DNA of 64,000 bases from Neorhizobium sp. SHOUNA12A. Lineage in GTDB: Bacteria; Pseudomonadota; Alphaproteobacteria; Rhizobiales; Rhizobiaceae. The notes beneath the pieces are model-generated. The model did not search any database. It had not been told where the DNA came from and worked only from the letters and a program-made list of their open reading frames with translations. Location of the stretch: NCBI RefSeq assembly GCF_023006505.1, contig NZ_JALBGV010000014.1:1-64000 (forward strand). Reading direction: 5' to 3'. A program made the translations under genes and the position numbers. Positions within the stretch are counted from its first letter, which is position 1, and every line of letters starts with the position of its first letter. Shown piece after piece: positions 25,093 through 34,832 of the stretch.

Positions 25093-26781
25093 CTATCTGG
25101 CATAGAGGCGATCGAGACGCACGACCTTGCCCAATACGGTCAGCGCAATCACCGTGAACAGGATCAGCACCGCTGAGATTGCATGCGCGGTCGGCTCCAG
25201 GCTGAAGGTTGATTCCGCGTAGATCCTGACCGGCAGAGTCGTCAGCCGCGCGGTCGTGAGGAAGCTCGTCACCGTCACCTCGCCGAAGCTCAGCAGGAAG
25301 CCGACGATGCCGGCCGCGAACAGTCCCGGCGCCATTCCCGGCATGATGATCAGGAAGAAGCGTCGCACCGGGCTTGCCCCGAGGCTCGCCGCCGCCTCCT
25401 CCTGCGCCCGATCGAGCCCCATGACCGAGGTGGTCAGAAGCGTAATTGCAAACGGCAGGATGACGATCACGTGGATCGCCACGAGGCCGAGGAAAGGCGG
25501 GATGATCAGGTAGATCTGCAAGAGCCGCAGCATGCCGACGCCGATCGCCACATGCGGCAGCGACATCGGTAAAAGCCAGAAGGTCAGCAGCGCGGACCGG
25601 CCCTTGAAGGGATAGCGGGCGAGCGCGAATGCGGCAGGCAGCGAAAGCGCCAGCGCCACCAGCATTGAGGTAACGGCAAGCCGCACCGACACCCAGAAAG
25701 CATCCGCATAGGTTCCGGCAAAGAACACCGCCTCGTACCATTTCAGCGTGAAACCGCGGAAGCCGGAAGCGGTCGCCTGCGGCACGTCGTTGAAACTCTG
25801 GACGCAGACGAGCACCAGCGGCAGCAGCAGGAGCAGCAACGAGGTTGCAAGCAGCAGCTTCGACACGATCGGCCCGAGGATGTCGATGATCGGCACCAGC
25901 CAGCGCGGAATGCCCCACGGATTGCTGGGCTTGCCCTTCAACCACGGCATCAGGCGATTGAGCGCGTAGGCGCAGAGCGCCGCAAAGGCGAGACCGGTGA
26001 CGGTCATGATGATCGCAAGTGCGGCGGCAAGCGGCGCATTGAGGTTCTTGATCGCTTCCTGCAGCACCAGCATGCCGGTGGTCCAGACCTTCTTGCCGCC
26101 GAGCAGCGAGGCGGACACATAGGCCGTGGTCGCCATCAGGAAAACGATCACGGTGCCGGAACGCAGGCCCGGCAGGGAGAGCGGCAGGTCGACGGTGAGG
26201 AACCGGACCGCCGGAGATGCGCCAAGACTCTGGGCCGCTTCATGCACCCGTGGCGAGGTATTCTGCAGGTTGTCGTAGAGCGCCAGCACCATGAATGGCA
26301 GGAAGACCTGCGCCAGTGCAACCGCGACCGCACCATGGGTGAACAGCATGAACCGGGCCGGCGGAATGCCGATGAGGCCGGTGACGGAATTGACCAGCCC
26401 TTCGGGTGCCAGCAGCAGGATGATGCCGAGCGAGCGCACCACGACATTGGTCAGCAGCGGAATGAGGATGACCGCAAACGCGGCCGCGCGGTATTTCACC
26501 GGCATCCGCGCCAGCCAGTGGGCGAGCGGATATCCGAGAAGCGCGGTGATCACGGTGACGCCGAGGCCGAGCAGGATGGTTTCGGAGACGACGCCGAAAT
26601 AGAAGCCATCCGATACGATATCCCGGAATTGCGCGATCGACGGTGCCAAAAACAGCGGGCCGAAAGGATCGGGATACTCGTGCAGGGAAAGCACGAGTAC
26701 CACGAACATTGGCGCCGCGAAGGATAAAAGCAGCCAAAGGGTGACCGGCGCTGCAAGCGCTGGCCCGATCCAACGGTTCAT
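25093..26781 (-). CDS. Fused two-domain ABC permease, polyamine/putrescine type
   Basis: 562 residues from ATG 26781, overlapping the binding-protein stop as ATGA. It joins a PotB-like half (residues 1-275) and a PotC-like half (about 290-562), each with about six transmembrane helices and its own EAA loop: VHEAAQSLGASPAVRFLTVD and QEEEAAASLGASPVRRFFLI-like (from AQEEAAASLGASP). Most relatives are encoded by two genes, and the fusion leaves the six-helix units in tandem. The upstream open frame to 27357 is antisense-type noise within the binding-protein gene. Substrate is unknown; the transporter family carries polyamines, opines and related amines. Confidence 0.88.
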   Translation of the reverse strand: MNRWIGPALAAPVTLWLLLSFAAPMFVVLVLSLHEYPDPFGPLFLAPSIAQFRDIVSDGFYFGVVSETILLGLGVTVITALLGYPLAHWLARMPVKYRAAAFAVILIPLLTNVVVRSLGIILLLAPEGLVNSVTGLIGIPPARFMLFTHGAVAVALAQVFLPFMVLALYDNLQNTSPRVHEAAQSLGASPAVRFLTVDLPLSLPGLRSGTVIVFLMATTAYVSASLLGGKKVWTTGMLVLQEAIKNLNAPLAAALAIIMTVTGLAFAALCAYALNRLMPWLKGKPSNPWGIPRWLVPIIDILGPIVSKLLLATSLLLLLLPLVLVCVQSFNDVPQATASGFRGFTLKWYEAVFFAGTYADAFWVSVRLAVTSMLVALALSLPAAFALARYPFKGRSALLTFWLLPMSLPHVAIGVGMLRLLQIYLIIPPFLGLVAIHVIVILPFAITLLTTSVMGLDRAQEEAAASLGASPVRRFFLIIMPGMAPGLFAAGIVGFLLSFGEVTVTSFLTTARLTTLPVRIYAESTFSLEPTAHAISAVLILFTVIALTVLGKVVRLDRLYAR

Positions 26782-27827
26782 CCGGCGATCTCCCGATCGT
26801 ATTTCGCCTGCCATTTGGCGCGGCTGGCGTTGATCACGTCCCAATCGAAATCGACGAGCTTGGCGACATTGGCATCGCCGAGCACGAGCTTCGACTTGAT
26901 GTCGTCCGGCACGGTGATGTTGCTGACGGTCGGCGAGTAGTAGATCTGGCGTGCGTAGGCGAGCATGCAGGGTTCGGAGAGATGCAGGTTGATCCACTCT
27001 TCGGCGAGCTTCTGGTTCTTGGTGCCTTCGGTGATGCAGGCGACGTTCATCGAAAGCGCCTGTCCCTCGACCGGGGTGGCGATCGCAATATTGGGATTGC
27101 GCGTTTCGACATAGGACTGGGTGAAGCTGCCGAATTCGACCGAAAGATCGGCGAGCTTCTGGTCGAACATTTCGAAAAGCTGCGCCTGGCTGCCTTGGAT
27201 CGCCGCGAAAGGCTTCAGTTCCTTGACCTTTTCGAACGCGATGTCGGCGTTCTTCTCGTCGCCGCCCCAGACCCGGGCGGCCATCATCAGCGCGGAAATG
27301 CCTTCGGCGCCCAGACCATCCGGCCAGGCGATGCGGCCCTTCCATTCCGGGTTCCACATGTCCTTCCAGGAGGTGATCGGCTTCGACGCCTTGGTCTTGT
27401 CGTAGACGATCGTGCAGGGGTTGAAGGCAACTCCGTAACCGCCCTTGCGAGCGCTCGGATAGAGCGCTTCGAAATTCTTGACGGCAGGCGTCGGCGCCTG
27501 GGTCACGCCGTCCTTCACCGCCTGACGGCTTTCGAAGATGTTGAGGTAGAGAACGTCGAAGCTCGGACGGCCGCGTTCCGCATAGGCGCGGGCGCGACGG
27601 TCACCGGTGCCGCCGAGAACGTAGCTGATCTTGCAGCCGTATTTCTCGACCAGCGGCTTCTCGACATATTCCTTGACGATCTTTTCCTGCGCGCCGCCCC
27701 AGATGCCGACGACCAGTTCGTCGCCTTTTTTCGGCTCCTGCGCGGAGGCGGGACGGATGATGTGGAACGGTGCGGCAAGGCCGGCACCGGCAATCAGCTT
27801 GTTGAATGTACGACGCGAGACGTTCAT
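26778..27827 (-). CDS. ABC transporter periplasmic binding protein, PotD-like
   Basis: A 349-residue protein with a Tat-type signal (SRRTFNKLIAGAGLAAPFHI, cleavage after PASAQ near residue 30). The mature part has the family start ELVVGIWGGAQEKIVKEYVE and later GVAFNPCTIVYDKTKASKPI. It would present substrate to the fused permease. It lies 21 bp after the ATPase gene in one operon (ATPase, binding protein, permease). Confidence 0.88.
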   Translation of the reverse strand: MNVSRRTFNKLIAGAGLAAPFHIIRPASAQEPKKGDELVVGIWGGAQEKIVKEYVEKPLVEKYGCKISYVLGGTGDRRARAYAERGRPSFDVLYLNIFESRQAVKDGVTQAPTPAVKNFEALYPSARKGGYGVAFNPCTIVYDKTKASKPITSWKDMWNPEWKGRIAWPDGLGAEGISALMMAARVWGGDEKNADIAFEKVKELKPFAAIQGSQAQLFEMFDQKLADLSVEFGSFTQSYVETRNPNIAIATPVEGQALSMNVACITEGTKNQKLAEEWINLHLSEPCMLAYARQIYYSPTVSNITVPDDIKSKLVLGDANVAKLVDFDWDVINASRAKWQAKYDREIAG

Positions 27828-27848
27828 GTCTTGGTTCCCCTTTTTCTG

Positions 27849-28874
27849 TCAGATGAATGTGGCGCCACCCGGCTGGGTCTGGATGCTGCACGGCGTCCCG
27901 AGGGGCGGAGGCGGCATATCCGAAGGCACGATCAGGCGGATCGTGCCGCATGCGGATTGGATATCGGCTTCGTAGGTGTCGCCGAGGAAGGCTGCATTGA
28001 CGAGGGTGCCGGAGACATTGAGCGGCCCCGGCCCGTACGAGAGCCTGAGCCGCGACGCACGCAGGACGAGGCGGGTGGCGCCGGAAGGCGCTCCCTCGCA
28101 GGTGAGCCCCGGCGCCGTGAACAGGCCGTTCTCGGTCCTCCCCTCGATCACCGTGCGGGCGCCGAGGAAGGAGGCGGTGAACGGCGAATGCGGCCGGTCG
28201 CAGAGCCCGACCGGCGTGCCGATCTCGGCGAGCAGCCCCCTGTTCATCACCGCGACGCGGTCCGACATCGCCAGCGCCTCCTGCTGGTCGTGGGTAACGA
28301 AAACGGTGGTGATCCCGAGCCGCTGCTGAAGCGTGCGGATTTCGGTGCGCATGTCGGCGCGCAGATGGGCATCGAGATTGGAAAGCGGCTCGTCAAGGAG
28401 CAACACGTCCGGCTCGATCACCAGCGCGCGGGCAAGCGCTACGCGCTGCTGCTGGCCGCCGGAAAGCTGGCCGGGATACCGATCGCAATAGGCGCCGAGC
28501 CCGACCGTATCGAGTGCTGCGGCAGCGCGGGCGCGGCAGTCGGCCTTGCCGACATGGCGCATGCGCAACCCAAAACCGACATTGTCGAGCGCCGTCAGGT
28601 GCGGGAACAGCGCGTAGGACTGGAAGACGACGCCAATATTACGGGTGTGCACCGGCCGCTTGCTGATGTCCTCGCCGTTGAGGACGACGCGCCCTTCCGA
28701 CGGCTGCACGAAGCCGGCGATCATCCGGAGCGTCGTCGTCTTGCCGCAGCCGGAAGGTCCGAGCAGCGACAGAAGCTCGCCCTTGGCGACCTCGATCGTG
28801 AGGCCGCTGACGGCGACGGAATCGCCGTAGGTGGCCGTGATGTTGTCGAGCGTCAGGTAGTGCTTATGCGACAT
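27849..28874 (-). CDS. ABC transporter ATPase, PotA-like
   Basis: 341 residues: Walker [10 protein letters not shown] near residue 40, Q-loop [13 protein letters not shown], signature [15 protein letters not shown] near 138, Walker [14 protein letters not shown], and H-loop [16 protein letters not shown]-type regulatory domain forms residues about 240-341, as in spermidine/putrescine and iron(III) importers. Its start overlaps the CocE-like gene by 11 bp. Confidence 0.92.
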   Translation of the reverse strand: MSHKHYLTLDNITATYGDSVAVSGLTIEVAKGELLSLLGPSGCGKTTTLRMIAGFVQPSEGRVVLNGEDISKRPVHTRNIGVVFQSYALFPHLTALDNVGFGLRMRHVGKADCRARAAAALDTVGLGAYCDRYPGQLSGGQQQRVALARALVIEPDVLLLDEPLSNLDAHLRADMRTEIRTLQQRLGITTVFVTHDQQEALAMSDRVAVMNRGLLAEIGTPVGLCDRPHSPFTASFLGARTVIEGRTENGLFTAPGLTCEGAPSGATRLVLRASRLRLSYGPGPLNVSGTLVNAAFLGDTYEADIQSACGTIRLIVPSDMPPPPLGTPCSIQTQPGGATFI

Positions 28875-30495
28875 GGTCGGTAGCCTCGGGCATGATCAGG
28901 CGAGAACGCGTCGTCCCGCCATGGCAGATGGAAATGGTAATCGGTCGCCGCGCCATTTCGGGCACGGAGGCGAACGGCCCGTTGCCGGGATGGACTTCGA
29001 AGACCGGCGTGCCTGCGCCCTGCAGGGAAAGCCGCAAGGCGAAACCTTCGGAAACGGTGACGCAGATAGGGCGCAGACTGATGCGCGTCGAAACTCTGCC
29101 ACCGCCTGCGAAGCGGGCATAACCGGTGCTCAGCACCCTCGCCTCTCCAGATGGCGCGACGAGCGACAGTGTCGCGCAGAGGTCGAAACCTTCGGATTGC
29201 GTTTCGACCTCGATCTCGGCCGAGGCCTCGCCAACGAAGAAACGCGCCGCGTCGAAGGGCGCAGTGGTATAGACGGCGACATCGGCGCGGTTGTCGTGGT
29301 TGCTTCGATCGGCAAAGCCGACAGGCGTGCCGAGATGGCCACCGACAAGCGGCGTCGGACGAGTCGGATCGTGCACGAACGTGTCGCGGGCTTGCGCGCC
29401 GCTCTCCATCGACAGGCTACCGTCGCTGACCATGGCCGCACCAAGGCCTGAGGATGAGAGGAAAAACTCGGCTTCGGAGCTGACGGGGCGGCCTGCGAGA
29501 TCGAGCCAGCGCCGCCGCCCCATGTCGAACAGCCTCACCGGCTGCGGCTTTTCGCCAAAGCCCTTGAGATAGAAATCAAAGAAGGCCAGTTGGGCGCGGT
29601 CGATCGAGAGTTCCGCACCAGCACCCATATCACTTGCGCCGCCTGCACGGTTCCAGGGTGCATGTGCCCAGCAGCCGATCACCAGATGAGTGCTATCCGG
29701 ATGCTTGGCCCTGAACGCGGCATCTGCAGCCCAGGTGCCTTGAAGCAGGAAGTCCGCCCATCCACCGGTATGGAGAACCGGTATGTCCAGTGGATCGTCG
29801 GCCAGCAGCGCACCCGGCGAAACCGCATCCCAATAGTCCTTCTCGTCCGCCACCCATTTGGCGAGGTGCGATATGTCGGGCCGGGAGACGAGCAGGTAGC
29901 GAAGGGCTGCCTCGTCCGTGACCGCGCCAATCGCCCCATAGGTCCTGGCATCCTCGCGCCGGGCCGCGGTCAGCCGAGCCATCTGCGCCGCCCAGCCGGC
30001 ATTGAGGCCGAGCCGGAAGGCAGTGCCCTCATAGGCCCAGTCGTCGCGTGGCATCCAGGAGCCCATCGCAGGCGCAATCGCATCCGGCCGCACACTTCCC
30101 TTGCCGGCAATGGCAAAATACTGTGTCACCGCCTGGTAACTGAAGCCGTAGAGGCCGAGCTTGCCGTTGCTTCCAGGCAATGCGGCCGCCCATTCCAGAG
30201 TGCGTGCGCCATCCGCGATCTCGCTGACGAAGGCCTCGAAGACACCACCGGAATCGCCGCAACCGCGCACGTCCTGGATGACGACGATATAACCATGTGA
30301 GGCGTACCAGGAGGGATGCGCCAGAACGAGCGTGGAGGCGATGGCCCGCCCGTAGGGCTGCCGCATCAAGAGGACCGGAAATGTGCCCTCCCCGACCGGG
30401 CGATAGATGTCGGACACCAGCACGACGCCGTCATCGAGCAGAAGCTCGCCCCTTTCGGGGCCGGAAACGCCGTATGATGCGGGTGACATCGTCAA
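28864..30495 (-). CDS. CocE/NonD family hydrolase
   Basis: A 543-residue serine hydrolase of the CocE/X-Pro dipeptidyl-peptidase type. The alpha/beta hydrolase domain has DVRGCGDSGG near residue 80 and the nucleophile elbow LGLYGFSYQAVTQ near residue 125 (GxSYxx; Ser is the presumed nucleophile). The lid and C-terminal jelly-roll domain (about 310-543) follow. There is no signal peptide, so it is cytoplasmic. Such enzymes cleave esters or amides. Being in one operon with a uptake system and a ligase, it probably opens the imported compound (inference). Confidence 0.85.
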   Translation of the reverse strand: MTMSPASYGVSGPERGELLLDDGVVLVSDIYRPVGEGTFPVLLMRQPYGRAIASTLVLAHPSWYASHGYIVVIQDVRGCGDSGGVFEAFVSEIADGARTLEWAAALPGSNGKLGLYGFSYQAVTQYFAIAGKGSVRPDAIAPAMGSWMPRDDWAYEGTAFRLGLNAGWAAQMARLTAARREDARTYGAIGAVTDEAALRYLLVSRPDISHLAKWVADEKDYWDAVSPGALLADDPLDIPVLHTGGWADFLLQGTWAADAAFRAKHPDSTHLVIGCWAHAPWNRAGGASDMGAGAELSIDRAQLAFFDFYLKGFGEKPQPVRLFDMGRRRWLDLAGRPVSSEAEFFLSSSGLGAAMVSDGSLSMESGAQARDTFVHDPTRPTPLVGGHLGTPVGFADRSNHDNRADVAVYTTAPFDAARFFVGEASAEIEVETQSEGFDLCATLSLVAPSGEARVLSTGYARFAGGGRVSTRISLRPICVTVSEGFALRLSLQGAGTPVFEVHPGNGPFASVPEMARRPITISICHGGTTRSRLIMPEATDHVA

Positions 30496-30499
30496 ATCA

Positions 30500-31321
30500 T
30501 CAGCCCTTGTACATGGTTTTGGAAGTGATCCGGTCGAGCGGGAAATCCAGCACTTCCCTGATCAGCTTCAGGAGGTTCGTGGCACTGCGCTCGACATAAA
30601 GCCGTCCCCGCTCGGCATCGCCGGCAGCGGCATTGCCGCAGGCGCCGGAGGGCTGCACGTCCTGAGTCTGCCAGCCGTAGCCGATCCGGCCTTCCGGCAT
30701 CAGCAAACCGCCGGCGGCTTCCAGCTCTACGGAGACGGGAACGAAATCCTCGGCATATTGCATGTCGATCAGCTCGCGATGCAGATGCAGCATCACGCTG
30801 GTCTCCGCCTCGCCGCCATGGATGCCGTGCTTCATCTCATGCGCGCTGAACAGATCGGAGAAATCGGCGCCGGCGCTTGCCCAGGCGCTGACGGCGAACA
30901 TGTCGAGCTTGATGCGCAGCTCGCGGCAGACGATGTCCATCACCTGCGGCTGGCCGCCATGCGAATTGACGAAGATGATCTTGCGGCAGCCGGCGCGATT
31001 GACGCTCTCTCCGAGCTCGAACCACATCTTGGCCAGCGTGTCGTAGTTGAAGGTCAGCGTGCCCGGATAGGCAGTGTGCTCGACCGACTTGCCGACAGGC
31101 ATCATCGGCAGGACCAGAACCGGCAGGTCGTCGTCCATCAGCTCGACCGTGCGGGCGACGACGCCGGCATTGATCGCGGCGTCGACGCGGACCGGAAGGT
31201 GTGGCCCGTGCTGCTCGACGGCGGCGATCGGCAGGATTGCCACGAATTTTTCCATCTCGAACTCGGAGAAATCCTTTGCCGAGTGGTCCCACCACCAATG
31301 CGACTTCAGTTTCATCGACAT
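30500..31321 (-). CDS. Creatininase family amidohydrolase
   Basis: 273 residues with the metal-binding motifs of the family: ILPIAAVEQHGPHLPVRVDA near residue 30 (Glu, His, Asp), then IIFVNSHGGQPQVMDIV near 125 and HGIHGGEAETSVMLHL near 170. Relatives hydrolyse creatinine or other cyclic and linear amides using a two-metal centre. It is 4 bp upstream of the CocE-like gene and 16 bp after the ligase gene, so it is clearly cotranscribed. The true substrate cannot be named. Confidence 0.88.
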   Translation of the reverse strand: MSMKLKSHWWWDHSAKDFSEFEMEKFVAILPIAAVEQHGPHLPVRVDAAINAGVVARTVELMDDDLPVLVLPMMPVGKSVEHTAYPGTLTFNYDTLAKMWFELGESVNRAGCRKIIFVNSHGGQPQVMDIVCRELRIKLDMFAVSAWASAGADFSDLFSAHEMKHGIHGGEAETSVMLHLHRELIDMQYAEDFVPVSVELEAAGGLLMPEGRIGYGWQTQDVQPSGACGNAAAGDAERGRLYVERSATNLLKLIREVLDFPLDRITSKTMYKG

Positions 31322-31337
31322 ATCCTCCGTTTCAGTG

Positions 31338-32852
31338 TCAGGCAGCAGCGGCGCGTGCCGCCAGCTCCGCCTTGGCGATCTTGCCGGTGGGGGTCATGGG
31401 CAGCTCTGCGAGCGAGATCACCGTCATGACGGAGAGATCGTAGGGAAGCGTCGCTGCAATCTGTGCCTTGGCGGCCTCGCCATCGACCGGCGCGGCGGCC
31501 TGCACAAAGGCGACCGGCCTTGTCTTCATCACCGCATCGGGCACGCCGACCACCGCCGCCTGCTCGATGCCAGCGACCGTCGATAGCGCCTCTTCCACAT
31601 CGCGCGGATACCAGGTCTTGCCGCCGACCTCGAGAAGCTCGGAGCGACGTCCCATCATGGTGACAAAACCGTGCCGGTCCATCGTGCCGATATCGCCGGT
31701 CCACAGCCAATCGTCGCGCAGCGTCTCGGCGGTCTTTTCGGGCTTGCCCCAATAACCCCACATGAAGCCGCCACGGAGCGCGATTTCGCCGACCGAACCG
31801 CAGGGAAGTTCGCTGCCGTCGGAATTGAGAATGCGCACTTCCTTGTCCGGAAGCGGCATGCCGGCGCGGCGGGTCTCGATATCGGCGGCATCGAGCTTCG
31901 GAAAGCCCAGCGCCACGAAACCGCCGAGCTCGGACTGACCATAGCTTTCGACCAGCGGCAACTTCAGCTTCTCGTGCCAGCCAGCCTTGAGAACCGGCGG
32001 AACCGGACCGCCGCCGGACATGCTCATGCGCAGCTTCGCGGGCGCGTGGCCGCGGATAGAGGCTTCATTGAGCACATCGGTTAGAATAGGCGGATTGGCG
32101 ATCAGCATGGTGGCGCCACGTGCTTCCAGCGCATCGAAGCCGGTCGCTTGAGTCCAGCGGCCCATCACATTGATCGCAGCGCCTCGGGAAAGCTGCGGCA
32201 GGAGATTGCCGACCAGCTGGTAGGAACTGGATAGAGCGCTCGGGCCGAATGAAACGTCGTCCGCGGTGATCTGTAGCCGCTCGGCAATGCAGCGGGTCGC
32301 CCGCACCGTCGGCTCGTGCTTCAGGCAGGCGCCCTTCGGTTTGCCGGTCGTCCCGGACGTATAGGAAAGATGGGCAATCGCATCTTCATTGCCCGGATCG
32401 GCAGGCGCCGGCAGGGCAGCGGCCATCAGGTCCGGCAGGGAATGAGCGCCCGGTTGCGGCCCATCCATGCAGATCAATGCCCGGATCGTCGGCACGCCGG
32501 CGGCTGCCGCCCTCACCTGTTCATGTTTGTCGTGAGTATAAACGACCGCAGTCGGCTGGTGATCGCCGAAATAATAGGCAAGTTCGTCCGCGAACTTGAC
32601 GTTTACGAGAGCTGAAATCGCCCCGAGCCGCCAGCAGCCCAGCATCGCCGTCAGATAGTCCATGCCATTGTGGGCAAAGATCGTTACCCGGTCGCCCGGC
32701 CTGACGCCCAGATTATGCAACGCGCCCGCCGCGCGCTCCATCGCTTCGACGGCCCCGGCATAGGTCAGGCTCCTGTCGCGATCGACCCAGTGGAAACATG
32801 CGTGGTCGGGATCGCGATTGGCGCCATCCACGAGAAGAGTGTGCATCAACAT
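31338..32852 (-). CDS. AMP-dependent acyl-CoA synthetase/ligase
   Basis: 504 residues from ATG 32852, which has GGGGAATTTCGAA upstream. Motifs: the P-loop LSYTSGTTGKPKG, the A5-type VESYGQSELGGFV, WTGDIGTMDRHGFV, and the lysine near the end in PMTPTGKIAKAEL. It activates a carboxylic acid as adenylate and then CoA thioester. The frame is open to 33077, but residues before 32852 are not family-like. It stands first after the regulator in the catabolic operon and may activate the acid released by the CocE or creatininase enzymes. Confidence 0.88.
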   Translation of the reverse strand: MLMHTLLVDGANRDPDHACFHWVDRDRSLTYAGAVEAMERAAGALHNLGVRPGDRVTIFAHNGMDYLTAMLGCWRLGAISALVNVKFADELAYYFGDHQPTAVVYTHDKHEQVRAAAAGVPTIRALICMDGPQPGAHSLPDLMAAALPAPADPGNEDAIAHLSYTSGTTGKPKGACLKHEPTVRATRCIAERLQITADDVSFGPSALSSSYQLVGNLLPQLSRGAAINVMGRWTQATGFDALEARGATMLIANPPILTDVLNEASIRGHAPAKLRMSMSGGGPVPPVLKAGWHEKLKLPLVESYGQSELGGFVALGFPKLDAADIETRRAGMPLPDKEVRILNSDGSELPCGSVGEIALRGGFMWGYWGKPEKTAETLRDDWLWTGDIGTMDRHGFVTMMGRRSELLEVGGKTWYPRDVEEALSTVAGIEQAAVVGVPDAVMKTRPVAFVQAAAPVDGEAAKAQIAATLPYDLSVMTVISLAELPMTPTGKIAKAELAARAAAA

Positions 32853-32994
32853 TTCGAAATTCCCCGGCGCTAAATCTGCCTGCTCAATTCTTTGGCAGAT
32901 GTAAATCCTGCCTTCAGCATGAGCAAATTTGCGCCAGAGGTGAATGCCATGGCCGTCGATAGCGGGTATATCCGTTTGCTTATACCTGGCGGCG

Positions 32995-33978
32995 TCAAGA
33001 GGCAGCCCGCAGCGGGATTGCGGATGGCGCGGGGTGGAGTGTCTGGTCGAAGCGGCGGGCGACGGTGCGGATGACATTGCGCAGCCACCGGTTGGCGCCG
33101 CTGTTGTGAGCCCGCTCGTGCCACAACAGATAGAGGTTCATCTGGTCGAATTCCCGCGGTGCCTCGACGAGCTGCAGATGGTTGGCCGGGGCATTGGCGA
33201 CGATATATTCCGCATAGGGCCGCGCCGTGGTGAAGATCAGATCTGTTTCGGCAAGGATCGCCGGGATCAGCGCGTATTCCGGCACCGACATGGCGATGCG
33301 GCGGCGCATTCCAAGCTGCGCCAGCCGCCCGTCGATCGGGCTGTAGACGGCGTTGGAGCCGGGCGTCGGCGATACATGGTCGGCATCCATATAATCGTCG
33401 AGCAGGAGGCGTCCGCGCTTCGCTAGCGGGTTCGATTTCTGCACCACGCAGGCGATGTCGCAATGCAGGAGTGTGCTCGATTTCAAGCTCTGCTGTGGCG
33501 CCGGCCAATTGCCGATCACCATGTCCACCCGGCCCGATCCCAGATCCTCGATCAGGTCGCTCTGTTCCGAGGGCGCAAAAAAGTCGACCGATATGCCGGG
33601 CGCTTCGCTTCGGATGCTGGTGGCGATCGGCGGAATGAGGAACGTGCCGAAGCAATTGACCGCGGCGATCCGCATCCGGCTGTGAACCATGCCGGGATCG
33701 AACTGGCTGCTGCGGTTGAGCGTGTCCAGAAGACCTTCGAGCATGGCCGCGATCGAGGCCATCACCTCTTCGCCGCGCTCGGTCAGCACCAGTTTCTGGC
33801 CGCTGCGCACGAGAAGCGGATCCGCAAATATCTCCCGCGCCTTCTTCAGGCAGGCACTGACGGCCGGCTGGCTGTGTCCGAGCAGCACGGCGACCTTGGA
33901 GACATTGCGCTCCCTCAGCAGCAGATAGGTGGTGCGCAGCAACCTGACGTCGATCGAGGGATTTATGTTCGCGTACAC
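32995..33978 (-). CDS. LysR-type transcriptional regulator
   Basis: 327 residues from GTG 33978, preceded by AGAGGAAACGGCC. The N-terminal winged helix covers residues 5-65 (IDVRLLRTTYLLLRERNVSK, then VAVLLGHSQPAVSACLKKAR), in the NodD/NahR-like subgroup. The effector-binding domain runs from about 90 (RIAAVNCFGTFLIPPIA). It is upstream of, and on the same strand as, the ligase/hydrolase/transporter genes, with a 142-bp gap, and divergent from plsC. It probably controls the operon in response to the substrate. Confidence 0.88.
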   Translation of the reverse strand: MYANINPSIDVRLLRTTYLLLRERNVSKVAVLLGHSQPAVSACLKKAREIFADPLLVRSGQKLVLTERGEEVMASIAAMLEGLLDTLNRSSQFDPGMVHSRMRIAAVNCFGTFLIPPIATSIRSEAPGISVDFFAPSEQSDLIEDLGSGRVDMVIGNWPAPQQSLKSSTLLHCDIACVVQKSNPLAKRGRLLLDDYMDADHVSPTPGSNAVYSPIDGRLAQLGMRRRIAMSVPEYALIPAILAETDLIFTTARPYAEYIVANAPANHLQLVEAPREFDQMNLYLLWHERAHNSGANRWLRNVIRTVARRFDQTLHPAPSAIPLRAAS

Positions 33979-34187
33979 GGCCGTTTCCTCTTGCAGGCGG
34001 ATCGCGGGACGCGATGCAAGTGATGTGCCACCTAACGAACTTGTATGGCTCCGGCGGTGGAGGGCGCATGAGTGACGCGGCAGCATCTCTGTGATTTTTC
34101 AGCTGGACGCCTGCGAAGTTCCTTTCTTCCGGCGGCGACGGTGCTAGAGTTTGGCCGGCGCGATCGCGAGCTTCGGCCGGGGGATGG

Positions 34188-34832
34188 ATGAAAAGTTTTA
34201 TTGCAAAGGCCGCGGCGGCGGTAATCGTCCTGTTTGCCCGGGCGGTCACGGCGGTTCGCGCCATATGGCCGGAAGAAGGGTTGCCTTCCCGCCCCTGCGT
34301 CTATTTTGCCAATCACTCCAGCCATGGCGACTTCGTGCTGGTCTGGGCGGTGTTGCCGCCAAGGCTCCGCCATCAGGCTCGTCCGGTTGCCGGCGCTGAA
34401 TACTGGCTGAAATCGCCGCTCAATCGCTTCATCGGCAGCGACGTCTTCAATGCCGTCCTCATCGAAAGGGAGCGAGACAAGAGGACAGAGGATCCCATTG
34501 CGCAAATGGCCTCGGCAATCGACGCCGGTTCATCGCTGATCCTCTTTCCGGAAGGCACGCGCAATCAGTCCGAGGCCCCTCTCCTTCCGTTCAAGAGCGG
34601 TATTTTTCATCTGGTCACGGCGCGGCCGGACATAGATCTCGTTCCGGTCTGGATCAACAATCTCAATCGCGTCATGCCGAAGGGCGAGATCGTCCCGATA
34701 CCGCTGATCTGCACCGTCACCTTCGGTAGTGCCCTGCAGTTCGGCCCGGGTGAAACCAAGGACGCTTTCCTCGAACGAATGCGAAGCGCTCTTTTAGCTT
34801 TGTCTCCTAAACCTGCAGGGAGTGGTGAATGA
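34188..34832 (+). CDS. 1-acyl-glycerol-3-phosphate acyltransferase, PlsC-like
   Basis: 214 residues. An N-terminal hydrophobic helix (residues 5-20) anchors it to the membrane. Catalytic motif I is NHSSHGDF (H43, x4, D48), motif III is LILFPEGTRNQSE near residue 122, and a block IV-like VPVWINNL follows. It transfers an acyl chain to make phosphatidic acid or a similar lipid. The stop overlaps the cdsA start by 4 bp; four genes with overlapping ends follow one another. This plasmid-type copy is shorter than the main PlsC. Confidence 0.88.
   Translation: MKSFIAKAAAAVIVLFARAVTAVRAIWPEEGLPSRPCVYFANHSSHGDFVLVWAVLPPRLRHQARPVAGAEYWLKSPLNRFIGSDVFNAVLIERERDKRTEDPIAQMASAIDAGSSLILFPEGTRNQSEAPLLPFKSGIFHLVTARPDIDLVPVWINNLNRVMPKGEIVPIPLICTVTFGSALQFGPGETKDAFLERMRSALLALSPKPAGSGE

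Noticed and set aside
26782..27357. N-terminal extension of the fused permease frame
   Set aside because: Lies inside the binding-protein gene in another frame and is Arg/His-rich; the real start is ATG 26781.
26982..28883. Plus-strand ORF of 633 codons over the PotD/PotA-like genes
   Set aside because: Antisense of two clearly conserved genes; no domain recognisable.
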